This document shows positions 35,416-44,322 of a DNA stretch of 64,000 bases, one piece after another. The translations under genes were made by a program, and so were the position numbers. The first letter of the stretch is position 1. The number at the start of each line of letters is the position of its first letter. The stretch lies in the NCBI RefSeq assembly GCF_016864015.1, contig NZ_CP045067.1:2490001-2554000 (forward strand), given 5' to 3'. The DNA comes from Lacinutrix sp. WUR7 (lineage in GTDB: Bacteria > Bacteroidota > Bacteroidia > Flavobacteriales > Flavobacteriaceae). Below the pieces are notes generated by a model. It was given only the letters and a program-made list of their open reading frames with translations, made no database searches and was not told the origin of the DNA.

Positions 35416-36483
35416 TTATAACGTTTCACTTTGATAATAATTCACCAAAAGTGCCACCACATAACTGTAACTCTTCATGCCACCTTGTTGGTTGTTAGCC
35501 TTTAAAAAGTTGGTGTAGAATAGTTTAAAAATAGGCTCTGTGATATTTTGATAGCTATTCCAAAAATCTTGTGTTTCTTGGTAATTCTTGATGATACCAA
35601 GATGTATACTGTCTAATAATGCTTCATAAGCAACTGGATCTCTTCGGTAGACTTCCAATAAACAATGTTTTAATCCGAAAGTAAAACCAGAGTAATTAAA
35701 GTAGATATCCGGATTGTTTGTTGCTGCTAAAAATCCAATAAAATTAGCTTCATTTTCTTTAGCATAGCCTAATTGATGCGCAACTTCATGCGAAGCAGTG
35801 GTGGGAAATTTATATTTAGGTATTAAAGCATCTACTTGGGCTTCATTGGTAAGCGGATTTAAATAACCAGAAAACCCCATAAAAGTTAAGGGTAAACTAA
35901 ATAATGATTTTTTAATGCTTTTTCTTTTATAGGAAAGGTGCGGGAAATCTTTCTCTAAAACGTCATAACCCTTTGGGACTTGTTGTAATAATTCGGTTTT
36001 ACTATAAGGCATTACCACTTTTACGGTATCGTTATTGGTGATTTGAAGATGTAGGGCATTCGATTTTTCAATCAGCTGTTTGGTAACTGTAATTAATTGC
36101 TCTGTGGTATAATCTGCTTCTAAATTTAAATTTTGGTGTAAAGGCTGTCTGTAATAATTCATAGCCCAAAAAAGATGAAAGGCGAAATAGATAATGGAAA
36201 CTGCAGCAAAAACATCAATCAACCAGTTTTTGGTGTCTTTTATAATTCGCTTTCTATTCAGAATAAACCATCGAATCATGTAAATAATAGAAAAAGCATA
36301 TACTAAATCGCCAAACGAAAACGGAATCCATCCCAAGGTAAATCTAAAAAGATTCGAAATTACTGGATATAAACCGTTACTATAATAAGTTTCTATAAAT
36401 TCTGGATACCTAGAAAGCAACTTCACTATAAAGTAAAGCGGCACTATAGAAAAAGCAATATAGGTTTTTGGGTTTTTCAGCAT
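35416..36483 (-). CDS. DUF3810 membrane-anchored putative zinc peptidase
   Basis: A 355-residue protein. The first 130 residues contain three hydrophobic segments (near 8-26, 50-70 and 88-110). The remaining extracytoplasmic domain carries a zincin motif HEVAH (232-236), followed by GYAKENEANFIGFLA, whose glutamates could provide the third zinc ligand. The family DUF3810 is annotated as zinc-dependent peptidase-like; activity has not been shown to my knowledge. It may be co-transcribed with the downstream small secreted protein. Confidence 0.85.
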   Translation of the reverse strand: MLKNPKTYIAFSIVPLYFIVKLLSRYPEFIETYYSNGLYPVISNLFRFTLGWIPFSFGDLVYAFSIIYMIRWFILNRKRIIKDTKNWLIDVFAAVSIIYFAFHLFWAMNYYRQPLHQNLNLEADYTTEQLITVTKQLIEKSNALHLQITNNDTVKVVMPYSKTELLQQVPKGYDVLEKDFPHLSYKRKSIKKSLFSLPLTFMGFSGYLNPLTNEAQVDALIPKYKFPTTASHEVAHQLGYAKENEANFIGFLAATNNPDIYFNYSGFTFGLKHCLLEVYRRDPVAYEALLDSIHLGIIKNYQETQDFWNSYQNITEPIFKLFYTNFLKANNQQGGMKSYSYVVALLVNYYQSETL

Positions 36484-36746
36484 CTTTCAAAAGTAAGCAA
36501 ATGTAGCAAATACTTTGCTTGTAGTCTTTGAAAAAAATATGGTGATAGAAAGAGTTTCTATGGCAATTGTTATCCTGTTTTTTATCACTAACTTCCTGTA
36601 CAGAGGACGATTTACTTCCTTTAATCCAAGCATTGCCCTTTAGAGGTGGCTTTAGGGAGTTTTTTTATTGGAAAGCAAATTCCAATAACTTGTCTTCCTT
36701 AAGCTGAGGTTTTAAAAACCAGCAAGGTTAGTTAGTAGACTATTCG
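36484..36746. other. Intergenic region with hairpin, no gene found
   Basis: A gap between divergent DUF3810 and pepD. It holds a nine-base inverted repeat TTATTGGAA/TTCCAATAA (36665-36673 and 36680-36688), preceded by a T-run, and a CCCTTTAGAGG...CTTTAGGG stretch. A 34-codon frame from 36539 shows no protein-like pattern. It resembles decayed intergenic repeat DNA. Confidence 0.4.
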
Positions 36747-36754
36747 TATCTTCG
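36747..36754 (+). promoter_or_regulatory. -7-like box TATCTTCG upstream of pepD
   Basis: Differs from TAnnTTTG by one base and lies 21 bases before the pepD ATG. The same octamer occurs before nrnA, which supports a real variant box. Confidence 0.35.
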
Positions 36755-36775
36755 CACTTTCAAAAATATATACAA

Positions 36776-38236
36776 ATGAATTCAGAAATAAGACAACTAG
36801 AACCGCAACAACTTTGGAATAAGTTTGCAGACCTTAATGCAGTGCCAAGAGCATCTAAAAAAGAAGAACGTGTTATTGCGTTTATGAAAGATTTTGGAAA
36901 CAAGCTTGGTTTAGAAGTTATTGAAGATGAAGTAGGAAACGTAATTATAAAAAAACCTGCTACTTCAGGAATGGAAGATAGAGTTACTATTGTAATGCAA
37001 TCGCATTTAGATATGGTACACCAAAAAAATAACGATACAGAATTCGATTTCGATACACAAGGAATTGAAATGTATGTAGATGGTGATTGGGTACGTGCAA
37101 AAGGAACTACTCTTGGTGCAGACAACGGTTTAGGTGTTGCAACAATCATGGCAATTTTAGAAAGCACAGACATTGCACATCCTGCAATAGAAGCTTTGTT
37201 TACTATTGACGAAGAAACGGGTATGACAGGAGCAATGGGTTTAAAAGGAGGTTTGCTGGAAGGCGGAATCTTATTAAACTTAGATACCGAAGAAGACGAT
37301 GAAATAGGAGTAGGTTGTGCTGGTGGAATCGATGTTACAGCAACTAGAGAATATAATGTAGAAGAAACGCCAGAATTTAAAACAGGGTTTGCTATTACGG
37401 TAAACGGTTTACAAGGCGGACACTCAGGAATGCAAATTCACGAAGGTTTAGGGAATGCAAACAAAATTATGAATCGTGTTTTATTTGACGGATTTGAAAA
37501 CTTTGGTTTGCGTATTTCTGAAATTGATGGAGGAAGTTTACGTAATGCAATTCCAAGAGAAAGTAACGCTATAGTTGCTATCGATGCGGTACATGAAGTT
37601 GCTTTTATAGCAGAAACGGAAGAAATGGCAAATACCATTAAAACTGAATTAAGAACTATGGAACCGGATTTAGAAATTACAGTTTCTAAAACCGAAACAC
37701 CAGAAACTATTATGGATCTTGGTGTACAAGAAGGAATAACCAGAGCTATTTATGCCGCTTGTAATGGGGTGTATAGAATGAGTGCAGAGATTCCTGGTTT
37801 GGTAGAAACATCGAATAATATTGCAAGAGTAATTATTAAAGATGGCGCTATTAAAATAGGATGTTTAACACGTTCTTCTGTAGAAAGTGCTAAAGACGAT
37901 TTAGCAAATACACTTCGTGCAACTTTTGAACTTACAGGTTGTGAGGTAGAACTATCTGGAGATTATCCTGGTTGGGCGCCAAATATGGATTCTTCTATAC
38001 TAAAAGTATTAGATGGTTTATATGAAAAAATGAATGGAGAAAAAGCGCATGTTGCTGCTTGTCACGCAGGATTAGAATGTGGTATTCTTGGAACGCATTA
38101 TCCAGAAATGGAAATGATTAGTTTTGGACCAACCATCAAAGGAGCGCACTCTCCTGATGAAAGAGCAAGTATTTCTTCTGCTCAAAAATACTGGAAGTTT
38201 GTTTTAGAGATTTTGAAAGAGATTCCGAAGAAATAA
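36776..38236 (+). CDS. pepD: Aminoacyl-histidine dipeptidase (peptidase D, M20 family)
   Basis: Cytosolic zinc dipeptidase of 486 residues that cleaves Xaa-His dipeptides such as carnosine. The metal ligands are in VMQSHLDMVHQK and LGADNGLGVATI. The catalytic glutamate pair is in TIDEETGMTGA, a later ligand in LDTEEDDEIGVG, and the final histidine is in ISFGPTIKGAHSPDER. The lid domain contains GLQGGHSGMQIH. Length matches E. coli PepD (485). It is a single gene with its own promoter and terminator. Confidence 0.95.
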   Translation: MNSEIRQLEPQQLWNKFADLNAVPRASKKEERVIAFMKDFGNKLGLEVIEDEVGNVIIKKPATSGMEDRVTIVMQSHLDMVHQKNNDTEFDFDTQGIEMYVDGDWVRAKGTTLGADNGLGVATIMAILESTDIAHPAIEALFTIDEETGMTGAMGLKGGLLEGGILLNLDTEEDDEIGVGCAGGIDVTATREYNVEETPEFKTGFAITVNGLQGGHSGMQIHEGLGNANKIMNRVLFDGFENFGLRISEIDGGSLRNAIPRESNAIVAIDAVHEVAFIAETEEMANTIKTELRTMEPDLEITVSKTETPETIMDLGVQEGITRAIYAACNGVYRMSAEIPGLVETSNNIARVIIKDGAIKIGCLTRSSVESAKDDLANTLRATFELTGCEVELSGDYPGWAPNMDSSILKVLDGLYEKMNGEKAHVAACHAGLECGILGTHYPEMEMISFGPTIKGAHSPDERASISSAQKYWKFVLEILKEIPKK

Positions 38237-38264
38237 AAACTATAAATACAACATAGTAGAAAAC

Positions 38265-38294
38265 AAAAAAGCAGCTCATCGAGCTGCTTTTTTT
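38265..38294. terminator. Bidirectional terminator between pepD and PPIase gene
   Basis: Stem GCAGCTC/GAGCTGC (38271-38277 and 38281-38287), loop ATC, flanked by an A-run before and a T-run after, so it serves both converging genes. Confidence 0.85.
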
Positions 38295-38312
38295 ATGATA
38301 TGTAATTAGAAA

Positions 38313-39515
38313 TTATTTTTCAATTCCCATTATTTCTAAGTCAAAAACTAAGTTTGTGTTTCCTGGAATTGGTCCCATTCCGTTTTCACCATATCCTAAA
38401 TAACTAGGAATAAAAACGTGCGCTTTATCACCAACGTTCATATTAAGCATTGCTTCTCTAAAACCAGGAACTAATCCTGCAGTTTCGTTATAAATCATAG
38501 CGAAAGGTTTGTAACCATTACCTTTGTCGCGTTGTTCGTTATATTGATCGTTATCTTTTGCTACTTGAACCCAACTGGTATCGAATAATCTTCCATCTTC
38601 AAAGAATCCAGCATAATTAATTAATACTTTATCTGTAGAACTTGGTTTAACACCATTTTTAGCTTCATCAATAATCATAACCAAACCAGTAGGAAGTACT
38701 TTAATAGTTCCTTTTAAGTTTTCGTTCTTTTTTAAGAAGTTATCTGTAGCTAGTTTTGCTTGTTCTTTAAGTTTAGCTTCCGATTCTTCTTTCAGCTTTT
38801 TAATGTTTTCTTCAATTTTTGGTAACTCTTCTGTGTATACTTTAGGAGCATCAAAAGCTTTAGCTAATTTTCCTTTTCTAATAATGTTTACTTCATTAAT
38901 AACAACATCATTTAAAGGTTTGTTATTTGGTTTTTGTGTTTTTACGTTAGAAATGCTGTCTTGTACATCCATTCCTAAAACGATTTCTCCAAAAACAGCA
39001 TGACAACTTACTCTTGGGTTATCACATTGTTTTAAATTTCCCTGTGCATCAAATGCATCTAGGTTTGGTGTAGGACCTTCGGTTATAAAAAACTGACTTC
39101 CATTAGTGTTTGCTCCAGAATTTGCCATGGATAATATTCCAGGTTTGTTGTGTCTTAAATCTGGATTAAATTCATCGGTAAATTTATATCCTGGATTTCC
39201 AGATCCTGTTCCTGTAGGATCTCCTCCTTGAATCATAAAATTGTCGATAATTCTGTGAAAAATAATACCGTTATAAAATCTTTTTCCTTTTAAAGAATCT
39301 GTAACATTTGGATGCGTTCCTTCTGCAAGAGCAACAAAGTTTGCAACAGTAACAGGTGCTTGCTCAAAATATAATTTAGCAACCATAGTTCCTTTATTTG
39401 TTACAAATTCGGCGTAAAGACCATCATCAAGATCAGGGTATTTATCTTGGCAAGAGGTAGCACTTAGCAAAAGCGCTAGAATAAAAATTTTCATAGTTTG
39501 TTTTAAAAAATTCAT
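38313..39515 (-). CDS. Peptidylprolyl isomerase lipoprotein: cyclophilin-FKBP fusion
   Basis: A 400-residue protein with two different prolyl-isomerase folds. A lipobox with C22 ends the signal peptide, placing it in the periplasm or outer membrane. Residues about 32-212 are a cyclophilin domain (FYNGIIFHRIIDNFMIQGGD, NGSQFFIT). A charged coiled linker (about 225-262) leads to an FKBP domain (about 275-400) with VLINYAGFFEDGRLFD and YGENGMGPIPGNTNLVFD. The start is one base after the gldI stop, so they form one unit. It probably helps fold secreted or gliding components. Confidence 0.93.
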   Translation of the reverse strand: MNFLKQTMKIFILALLLSATSCQDKYPDLDDGLYAEFVTNKGTMVAKLYFEQAPVTVANFVALAEGTHPNVTDSLKGKRFYNGIIFHRIIDNFMIQGGDPTGTGSGNPGYKFTDEFNPDLRHNKPGILSMANSGANTNGSQFFITEGPTPNLDAFDAQGNLKQCDNPRVSCHAVFGEIVLGMDVQDSISNVKTQKPNNKPLNDVVINEVNIIRKGKLAKAFDAPKVYTEELPKIEENIKKLKEESEAKLKEQAKLATDNFLKKNENLKGTIKVLPTGLVMIIDEAKNGVKPSSTDKVLINYAGFFEDGRLFDTSWVQVAKDNDQYNEQRDKGNGYKPFAMIYNETAGLVPGFREAMLNMNVGDKAHVFIPSYLGYGENGMGPIPGNTNLVFDLEIMGIEK

Positions 39516-39516
39516 G

Positions 39517-40062
39517 TTAATTAGATTGATTTAGAGTTATTGAATTTACTGTTACTTCGCATATTAATGGGATGCTAGTACCAATTCTATTATTGTCGCC
39601 ATAATAACCATACGCTTTTGGTGAAGGGAAAAGAAAAGTAACGGTTTCGCCAGATTTCATAAGTTTTAAACCTTCACGTAAACCTGTAAAAAGTTCTTGC
39701 TTATCCATTGCATAGTTTTGGGTTTTTAATTCCTCTTTAGAATAAATCAGATCTCCGTTTAAAGATTTAACATTATAATTAAAATTTACAATGTCACCAA
39801 AACTTGGTTTAATTAAGCTGTCTTCTATTTTAGTGTTATAGTAATACCAAAACCCACTTTGTGAAGCTATATAGTTGTTTTCAGGGTTTTTATCCATAAT
39901 AGCCTCAATACGAACCTGTTCTTTAGCATAGAGTTTTTTGTTTCTTGCAACAGATTCTTCAATAAAAGAACCAGAAGTTGCAGATACAGGTCTTCTTGCT
40001 TCTGGTGATTTACAAGAAGCAAATAGTAGGAATATAAATGGTATTATTAAAAACTTATTCAT
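39517..40062 (-). CDS. gldI: Gliding motility-associated peptidyl-prolyl isomerase GldI
   Basis: A 181-residue FKBP-type lipoprotein needed for gliding in Flavobacterium. The lipobox is LFASC, with C17 lipidated. The N-terminal 55 residues (KSPEARRPVSA... ) are the GldI-specific extension. The FKBP core runs from about 85 to 178, with FGDIVNFNYNVKSLNGDLIY, LREGLKLMKSGETVTFLFP and IPLICEVTV. It overlaps the nrnA stop by eight bases and is followed by the cyclophilin-FKBP gene, so two periplasmic isomerase genes are co-expressed. Confidence 0.92.
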   Translation of the reverse strand: MNKFLIIPFIFLLFASCKSPEARRPVSATSGSFIEESVARNKKLYAKEQVRIEAIMDKNPENNYIASQSGFWYYYNTKIEDSLIKPSFGDIVNFNYNVKSLNGDLIYSKEELKTQNYAMDKQELFTGLREGLKLMKSGETVTFLFPSPKAYGYYGDNNRIGTSIPLICEVTVNSITLNQSN

Positions 40063-41074
40063 TGTTTAAAGCCTTTTTATAGCTTGGTAATATACTAATA
40101 AATTTTTCAACGGTTTCATTTAAGTCGGTATCACTTTTACCTCCAGCGGCATTAGTATGTCCTCCTCCAGAAAAATGTGCTCTTGAAAATTCGTTTACAG
40201 AAAAATCACCTTTAGAACGAAAGGATATTTTAATAATGTTTTGCTTTTGATCCTCTATAAAAATAGCTGCAAATACTATGTTCGCTAATGAAAGGGCATA
40301 GTTTACAAAGCCTTCCGTGTCTCCTTTTTTATAATCAAATTTGTTTAACTCTTGTTGCGAAAGTGTTATGTATGCCGTTCTATATTCTGGTAATACCTTT
40401 AAATTACTCAACGTACAACCTAATAATTGTAATCTGTTGTAGCTATTGGTATCGTAAATAGCATTGTGTATTTGAGAGTTTTCAGCTCCTTTATCTATTA
40501 AGTCGGCAATCACTTTATGCGTTGTAGATGTAGTTGAAGAAAATCGGAATGACCCAGTATCTGTCATGATTCCTGTATATAAACATGTAGCAATATCTGC
40601 GTCAATCTTATTTAGATCGTTTAACATGTCTATAAAATGATATACCATTTCACAGGTAGAGCTCATCGTTACATCACTATACGTATATAATGCATAATCA
40701 TCTGGTTGTTGGTGATGGTCTATCATTATTTTTATAGCTTCACTTTTAGCAAGAACAGACTCCATATCTCCAGTTCTATTTAATGCGTTAAAATCTAAAG
40801 TAAAAATAATTTCGGCTTGATTTATTAAGGTATTGCTAGCTTCTGTTTCCGCATCGTATTTTAAAACAGTGTCTTCACTAGGCATCCATTTTAAAAACTC
40901 TGGGTAATCATTTGGTGCAATAACACGAACTTCATGATTATATTTTAAAAGATATAAGTATAAGCCTAATGTAGCCCCTATAGCATCTCCATCAGGGTTT
41001 TTATGAGGAACAATTACAATTTTTTTAGGAGATTGTAAAAGTGTCTTTATGTTGGTAATGTCTAATTTTTTCAT
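40055..41074 (-). CDS. DHH/DHHA1 phosphoesterase, NrnA-like (oligoribonuclease/pAp phosphatase)
   Basis: A 339-residue DHH-family phosphoesterase. Expected role: degrading short RNA oligomers and 3'-phosphoadenosine 5'-phosphate, as NrnA does in Bacillus. Metal-site motifs are PHKNPDGDAIGA (23-34), TLDFN, IDHHQQPDDY and MTDTGSFRFSST. The DHHA1 end contains the substrate-binding GGGHTNAAGG. It is divergent from ndk. The -7-like TATCTTCG ends only six bases before its ATG, so the mRNA may be leaderless. It leads a unit with gldI and the fused isomerase. Confidence 0.92.
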   Translation of the reverse strand: MKKLDITNIKTLLQSPKKIVIVPHKNPDGDAIGATLGLYLYLLKYNHEVRVIAPNDYPEFLKWMPSEDTVLKYDAETEASNTLINQAEIIFTLDFNALNRTGDMESVLAKSEAIKIMIDHHQQPDDYALYTYSDVTMSSTCEMVYHFIDMLNDLNKIDADIATCLYTGIMTDTGSFRFSSTTSTTHKVIADLIDKGAENSQIHNAIYDTNSYNRLQLLGCTLSNLKVLPEYRTAYITLSQQELNKFDYKKGDTEGFVNYALSLANIVFAAIFIEDQKQNIIKISFRSKGDFSVNEFSRAHFSGGGHTNAAGGKSDTDLNETVEKFISILPSYKKALNNE

Positions 41075-41080
41075 AAGTAG

Positions 41081-41088
41081 CGAAGATA
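41081..41088 (-). promoter_or_regulatory. -7-like box TATCTTCG upstream of nrnA-type gene
   Basis: Minus-strand TATCTTCG, six bases before the ATG at 41074. It is identical to the box before pepD and implies a leaderless or very short 5' end. Confidence 0.4.
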
Positions 41089-41111
41089 CAATTTTTTAAT
41101 AATGGATTATA

Positions 41112-41141
41112 TTGTTTTTATGAAGAAATACATTACTTTTG
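41112..41141 (+). promoter_or_regulatory. ndk promoter (TTG-N19-TACTTTTG)
   Basis: -33 TTG at 41112-41114, a 19-base spacer and -7 TACTTTTG at 41134-41141: an exact match to the Bacteroidota consensus. It supports the ndk start at 41163 rather than an in-frame TTG at 41139, which overlaps the box. Confidence 0.7.
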
Positions 41142-41162
41142 CAAAAAATTAAATTTAAAGAA

Positions 41163-41582
41163 ATGGCAACAAATAGAACATTTACAATGCTTAAACCAGA
41201 TTCTGTTGAAAAAGGGAATATTGGTGCAATTTTAGAAAAAATTACTGCTTCTGGTTTTAGAATCGTAGCTTTAAAGTTAACACAAATGACATCAGCAGAT
41301 GCGCAAGCATTTTATGCAGTACACAGCGAACGTCCTTTCTTTGGGGAATTAGTAGAGTACATGACACGTGGACCAATTGTAGCAGCAGTTTTAGAAAAAG
41401 ACAATGCAGTGGAAGATTTTAGAACTTTAATTGGAGCAACTAATCCGGCAGACGCAGCAGAAGGTACTATTCGTAAACTTTATGCAGCATCTATTGGTGA
41501 AAACGCTGTTCACGGAAGTGATAGTGATGAAAACGCAGCTATTGAAAGCGCTTTCCATTTTTCTGGTAGAGAAATGTTCTAG
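41163..41582 (+). CDS. ndk: Nucleoside diphosphate kinase
   Basis: Transfers the gamma phosphate between nucleoside triphosphates and diphosphates through a phosphohistidine. The 139-residue protein begins [34 protein letters not shown] is the substrate-binding helix and the active-site histidine lies in [12 protein letters not shown]. The length equals the usual 139-143. The ATG at 41163 is downstream of the promoter box; the longer frame from 41139 would start inside the box. A terminator follows. Confidence 0.97.
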   Translation: MATNRTFTMLKPDSVEKGNIGAILEKITASGFRIVALKLTQMTSADAQAFYAVHSERPFFGELVEYMTRGPIVAAVLEKDNAVEDFRTLIGATNPADAAEGTIRKLYAASIGENAVHGSDSDENAAIESAFHFSGREMF

Positions 41583-41603
41583 TACATAAATATAACAAGT
41601 ATA

Positions 41604-41632
41604 AAAAAGCCTGCAATTTGCAGGCTTTTTTT
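41604..41632 (+). terminator. Rho-independent terminator after ndk
   Basis: Stem AAGCCTGCAA/TTGCAGGCTT, essentially without a loop, followed by a run of seven T, 22 bases after the ndk stop. Confidence 0.85.
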
Positions 41633-41698
41633 GTTTCTGTAAGCCAGCTAACAATAAAATTAAAATAACTGTGGTATATTTAGAAAAAAAAAGACATA

Positions 41699-44248
41699 AT
41701 GAAAAATTCTACTAAACTTTTATTTGTTTTATTCTTGTTTACAATTGCTAGTTATGGACAGGAAACACAAAGAAGTATCTCTTCTTTTGTAAAAGAAACA
41801 AATGCAACTGTCTCCATTAATGAGAATACAAAAATTGCAAGTTTTATTACCTTTCAGTATAATAATCCTTTAGCAGTAGACGGAGCAACGATAGAAGAAA
41901 AAGCATTTACTTTCTTAGAAAAATATAAAGCTATTTTTAATATAAAAACGGTTAATGATTCGTTTGTTGTTGAAGAGTATAAAACAGATACATACGGATT
42001 TAAACACTTAACGCTAAATCAAGTGTATAATGGCGTTGCTGTGTACGATGGTAAATTAAAGTTTCATTTTGATATAGAAAGTAAATTAACTTCTATTAAT
42101 GGAAACTTTATTCCTAATATAAAACTTAATGCTGTACCAAGTATATCTGCTTCAAAAGCTAATAGCTTGGCAATTCAAACGGTTGAAAATCAAAAAATAA
42201 ATGCTTCAGGAACTCCTTTAAAAGTAAATAAAAACACATTATATGTTTTTCAAAAAGGATTAGCGCAAGGGAATTTCACATCCAAACACCTTGTATATGA
42301 AGTGGAAGTACGTAATGATAATGATGTTAGAGAATTTATTTTTATAGATGCTATTACTGGTGAAATTGTAGAGCAATTTACAGGAATGGCAAATGTTTTA
42401 CATAGAGTTGTTTACGAAAGTAATGCTGGTTTTGTTGTTTGGGAAGAAGGAGATCCTTTACCAGGAGCATTAACTATTTGGCAAAGAAATGAGGTAGAAA
42501 CTGCGGGACACATGTATAACCTATTTAATCATACTTTTGGTTTTGATTCTTATGATGGAGCAGGTGCACAAATGAGAACAATTAATAATGATCCTAATGT
42601 TGCAAATGCAAGTTGGAATGGTTCTACCACTAATTATCGTGATGGTACTGCTGCAGATGATGTTATTGCGCATGAATGGGGACATGCATATACAGAATAT
42701 ACAAGTGGTTTAATTTATGCTTGGCAATCTGGAGCTATTAATGAGTCGTATTCTGATATTTGGGGAGAAACTGTAGATTTAATAAATAATTATGAAGATG
42801 AAGGAGAAGATGTTTCCTTAAGAACGGGTTGTCAAAGTTCTGTGCGATGGAGAATGGGAGAAGATGCATCTTTTTTTAGTGCTCCAATACGGGATCTTTG
42901 GGATCCTACTTGTAATGGAAACCCAGGGAAACTTACAGATAATGATTACCATTGTGAGAATTCGGATTCTGGTGGAGTTCATATTAATTCAGGTGTATCC
43001 AATCATGCCTATGCTTTATTAGTTGATGGAGGTACATATAATGGACAAACCATTAACGGAATTGGTTTTACAAAAGCAGCACATATTTTTTGGAGAGCAC
43101 AGAGCACCTATCTTACTGCAACAAGTAATTTTTATGTGTTAGCAGATGCTTTAGAAGCTTCTTGCTTAGATTTAATAGGAATTAATTTAGAAGGACTTAC
43201 AACTACAAGTACGCCGGCAGGAGCATCTGGAGAAATAATAACAACTGCAGATTATGATAATTTGGTTAAAGCTATTTTAGCTGTCGAAATGCGCATAAAT
43301 CCAGAACAATGTGGTTTTGAAGCGATTTTAAAAGAGGCTCCAGAATTATGTGATTTAGCAGAAAATAACCCCGTATTTTTTGAAAATTGGGAGTCTGGTT
43401 TAGGAAGTTGGCAAGTTTCAGAGTTTGTTGTCAATTCTGCTACTTGGGAGTCAAGATCTTGGAATATTCAGACGGATTTACCAAATGGAAGAGAAGGACA
43501 AGCGGTTTTTGGTGCAGATCCTATTAATGGAGATTGTGGAGCAAATTTGCAAAACGGAATTCTAAGACTAGATAGTCCTTTAATTACTTTGCCAGATTTT
43601 ACAGAAGGAGTTTATGAATTGGCTTTTGATCATTACGTTGCTACAGAATTTCAATGGGATGGTGGTAATATTAAATATAGTATAAATAATGGGGTTACTT
43701 GGGATATGGTGCCAAGTACAGCATTTACACATAATGCATACAACAGCATATTAAATACGAACGGAAATGATAATCCAATGCAAGGTCAAGATGCCTTCAC
43801 AGGTTCTGATGGAGGTTCTATAACCGGTAGTTGGGGAAAAAGTATTATAGATTTATCTGTAATTGGTCTTGGAGCGAATAGTACTTTTAATCTTAGATTT
43901 GAAATTGGTACAGACGGTTGTAATGGTTTAATAGGTTGGTATCTGGATGATCTTGTAATTTATAATTGTAATATGCCATTGTCTGTTTCAGAATATGAGG
44001 CTTTACATAGCAGTATTGTAGTATATCCAAATCCTTCAAAAGGGATGTTTACATTAAAGAAAACACAGAATATAGATTTAAGTTCCGCTAGTATTCATGA
44101 TATTAATGGACGATTCATTAAGCAAATAGATTTAAGTACCATGCAGGTTGAAAGACAAATGAATATTACAGATCTTGCTTCTGGTATTTATTTTATGACG
44201 GTTACTTCACTAGATAGTAAAACGGTTATAAAACTTGTAAAAGAATAA
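41699..44248 (+). CDS. Secreted M4 family (thermolysin-like) metalloprotease with T9SS sorting domain
   Basis: An 849-residue secreted zinc protease. Signal peptide about 1-20; an FTP-type inhibitory propeptide (about 25-220) follows. The catalytic domain has HEWGHAYTEY (HExxH near 325-329) and the third ligand in GAINESYSDIWGE. VHINSGVSNHAYALL carries the late active-site His. A jellyroll, MAM-like domain occupies about 560-755. A type A sorting domain (YPNPSKGMFTLKK) runs from about 775 to the end for T9SS export. Likely a secreted or surface digestive protease. It ends with a terminator. Confidence 0.94.
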   Translation: MKNSTKLLFVLFLFTIASYGQETQRSISSFVKETNATVSINENTKIASFITFQYNNPLAVDGATIEEKAFTFLEKYKAIFNIKTVNDSFVVEEYKTDTYGFKHLTLNQVYNGVAVYDGKLKFHFDIESKLTSINGNFIPNIKLNAVPSISASKANSLAIQTVENQKINASGTPLKVNKNTLYVFQKGLAQGNFTSKHLVYEVEVRNDNDVREFIFIDAITGEIVEQFTGMANVLHRVVYESNAGFVVWEEGDPLPGALTIWQRNEVETAGHMYNLFNHTFGFDSYDGAGAQMRTINNDPNVANASWNGSTTNYRDGTAADDVIAHEWGHAYTEYTSGLIYAWQSGAINESYSDIWGETVDLINNYEDEGEDVSLRTGCQSSVRWRMGEDASFFSAPIRDLWDPTCNGNPGKLTDNDYHCENSDSGGVHINSGVSNHAYALLVDGGTYNGQTINGIGFTKAAHIFWRAQSTYLTATSNFYVLADALEASCLDLIGINLEGLTTTSTPAGASGEIITTADYDNLVKAILAVEMRINPEQCGFEAILKEAPELCDLAENNPVFFENWESGLGSWQVSEFVVNSATWESRSWNIQTDLPNGREGQAVFGADPINGDCGANLQNGILRLDSPLITLPDFTEGVYELAFDHYVATEFQWDGGNIKYSINNGVTWDMVPSTAFTHNAYNSILNTNGNDNPMQGQDAFTGSDGGSITGSWGKSIIDLSVIGLGANSTFNLRFEIGTDGCNGLIGWYLDDLVIYNCNMPLSVSEYEALHSSIVVYPNPSKGMFTLKKTQNIDLSSASIHDINGRFIKQIDLSTMQVERQMNITDLASGIYFMTVTSLDSKTVIKLVKE

Positions 44249-44269
44249 GTAGATTATAATAATTTAATA

Positions 44270-44303
44270 AAAAGCACAGCTAGTAATAGTTGTGCTTTTA
44301 TTG
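44270..44303 (+). terminator. Rho-independent terminator after M4 protease gene
   Basis: Stem AAAAGCACAGCT/AGTTGTGCTTTT (one G-T pair) with a six-base loop, followed by a T-rich stretch, 22 bases after the stop. Confidence 0.75.
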
Positions 44304-44322
44304 GTTATTTACATAAGATAGA

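Noticed and set aside
36539-36643. 34-codon hydrophobic frame in the DUF3810-pepD gap
   Set aside because: No ribosome binding context, no conserved pattern, and the sequence resembles decayed repeat DNA.
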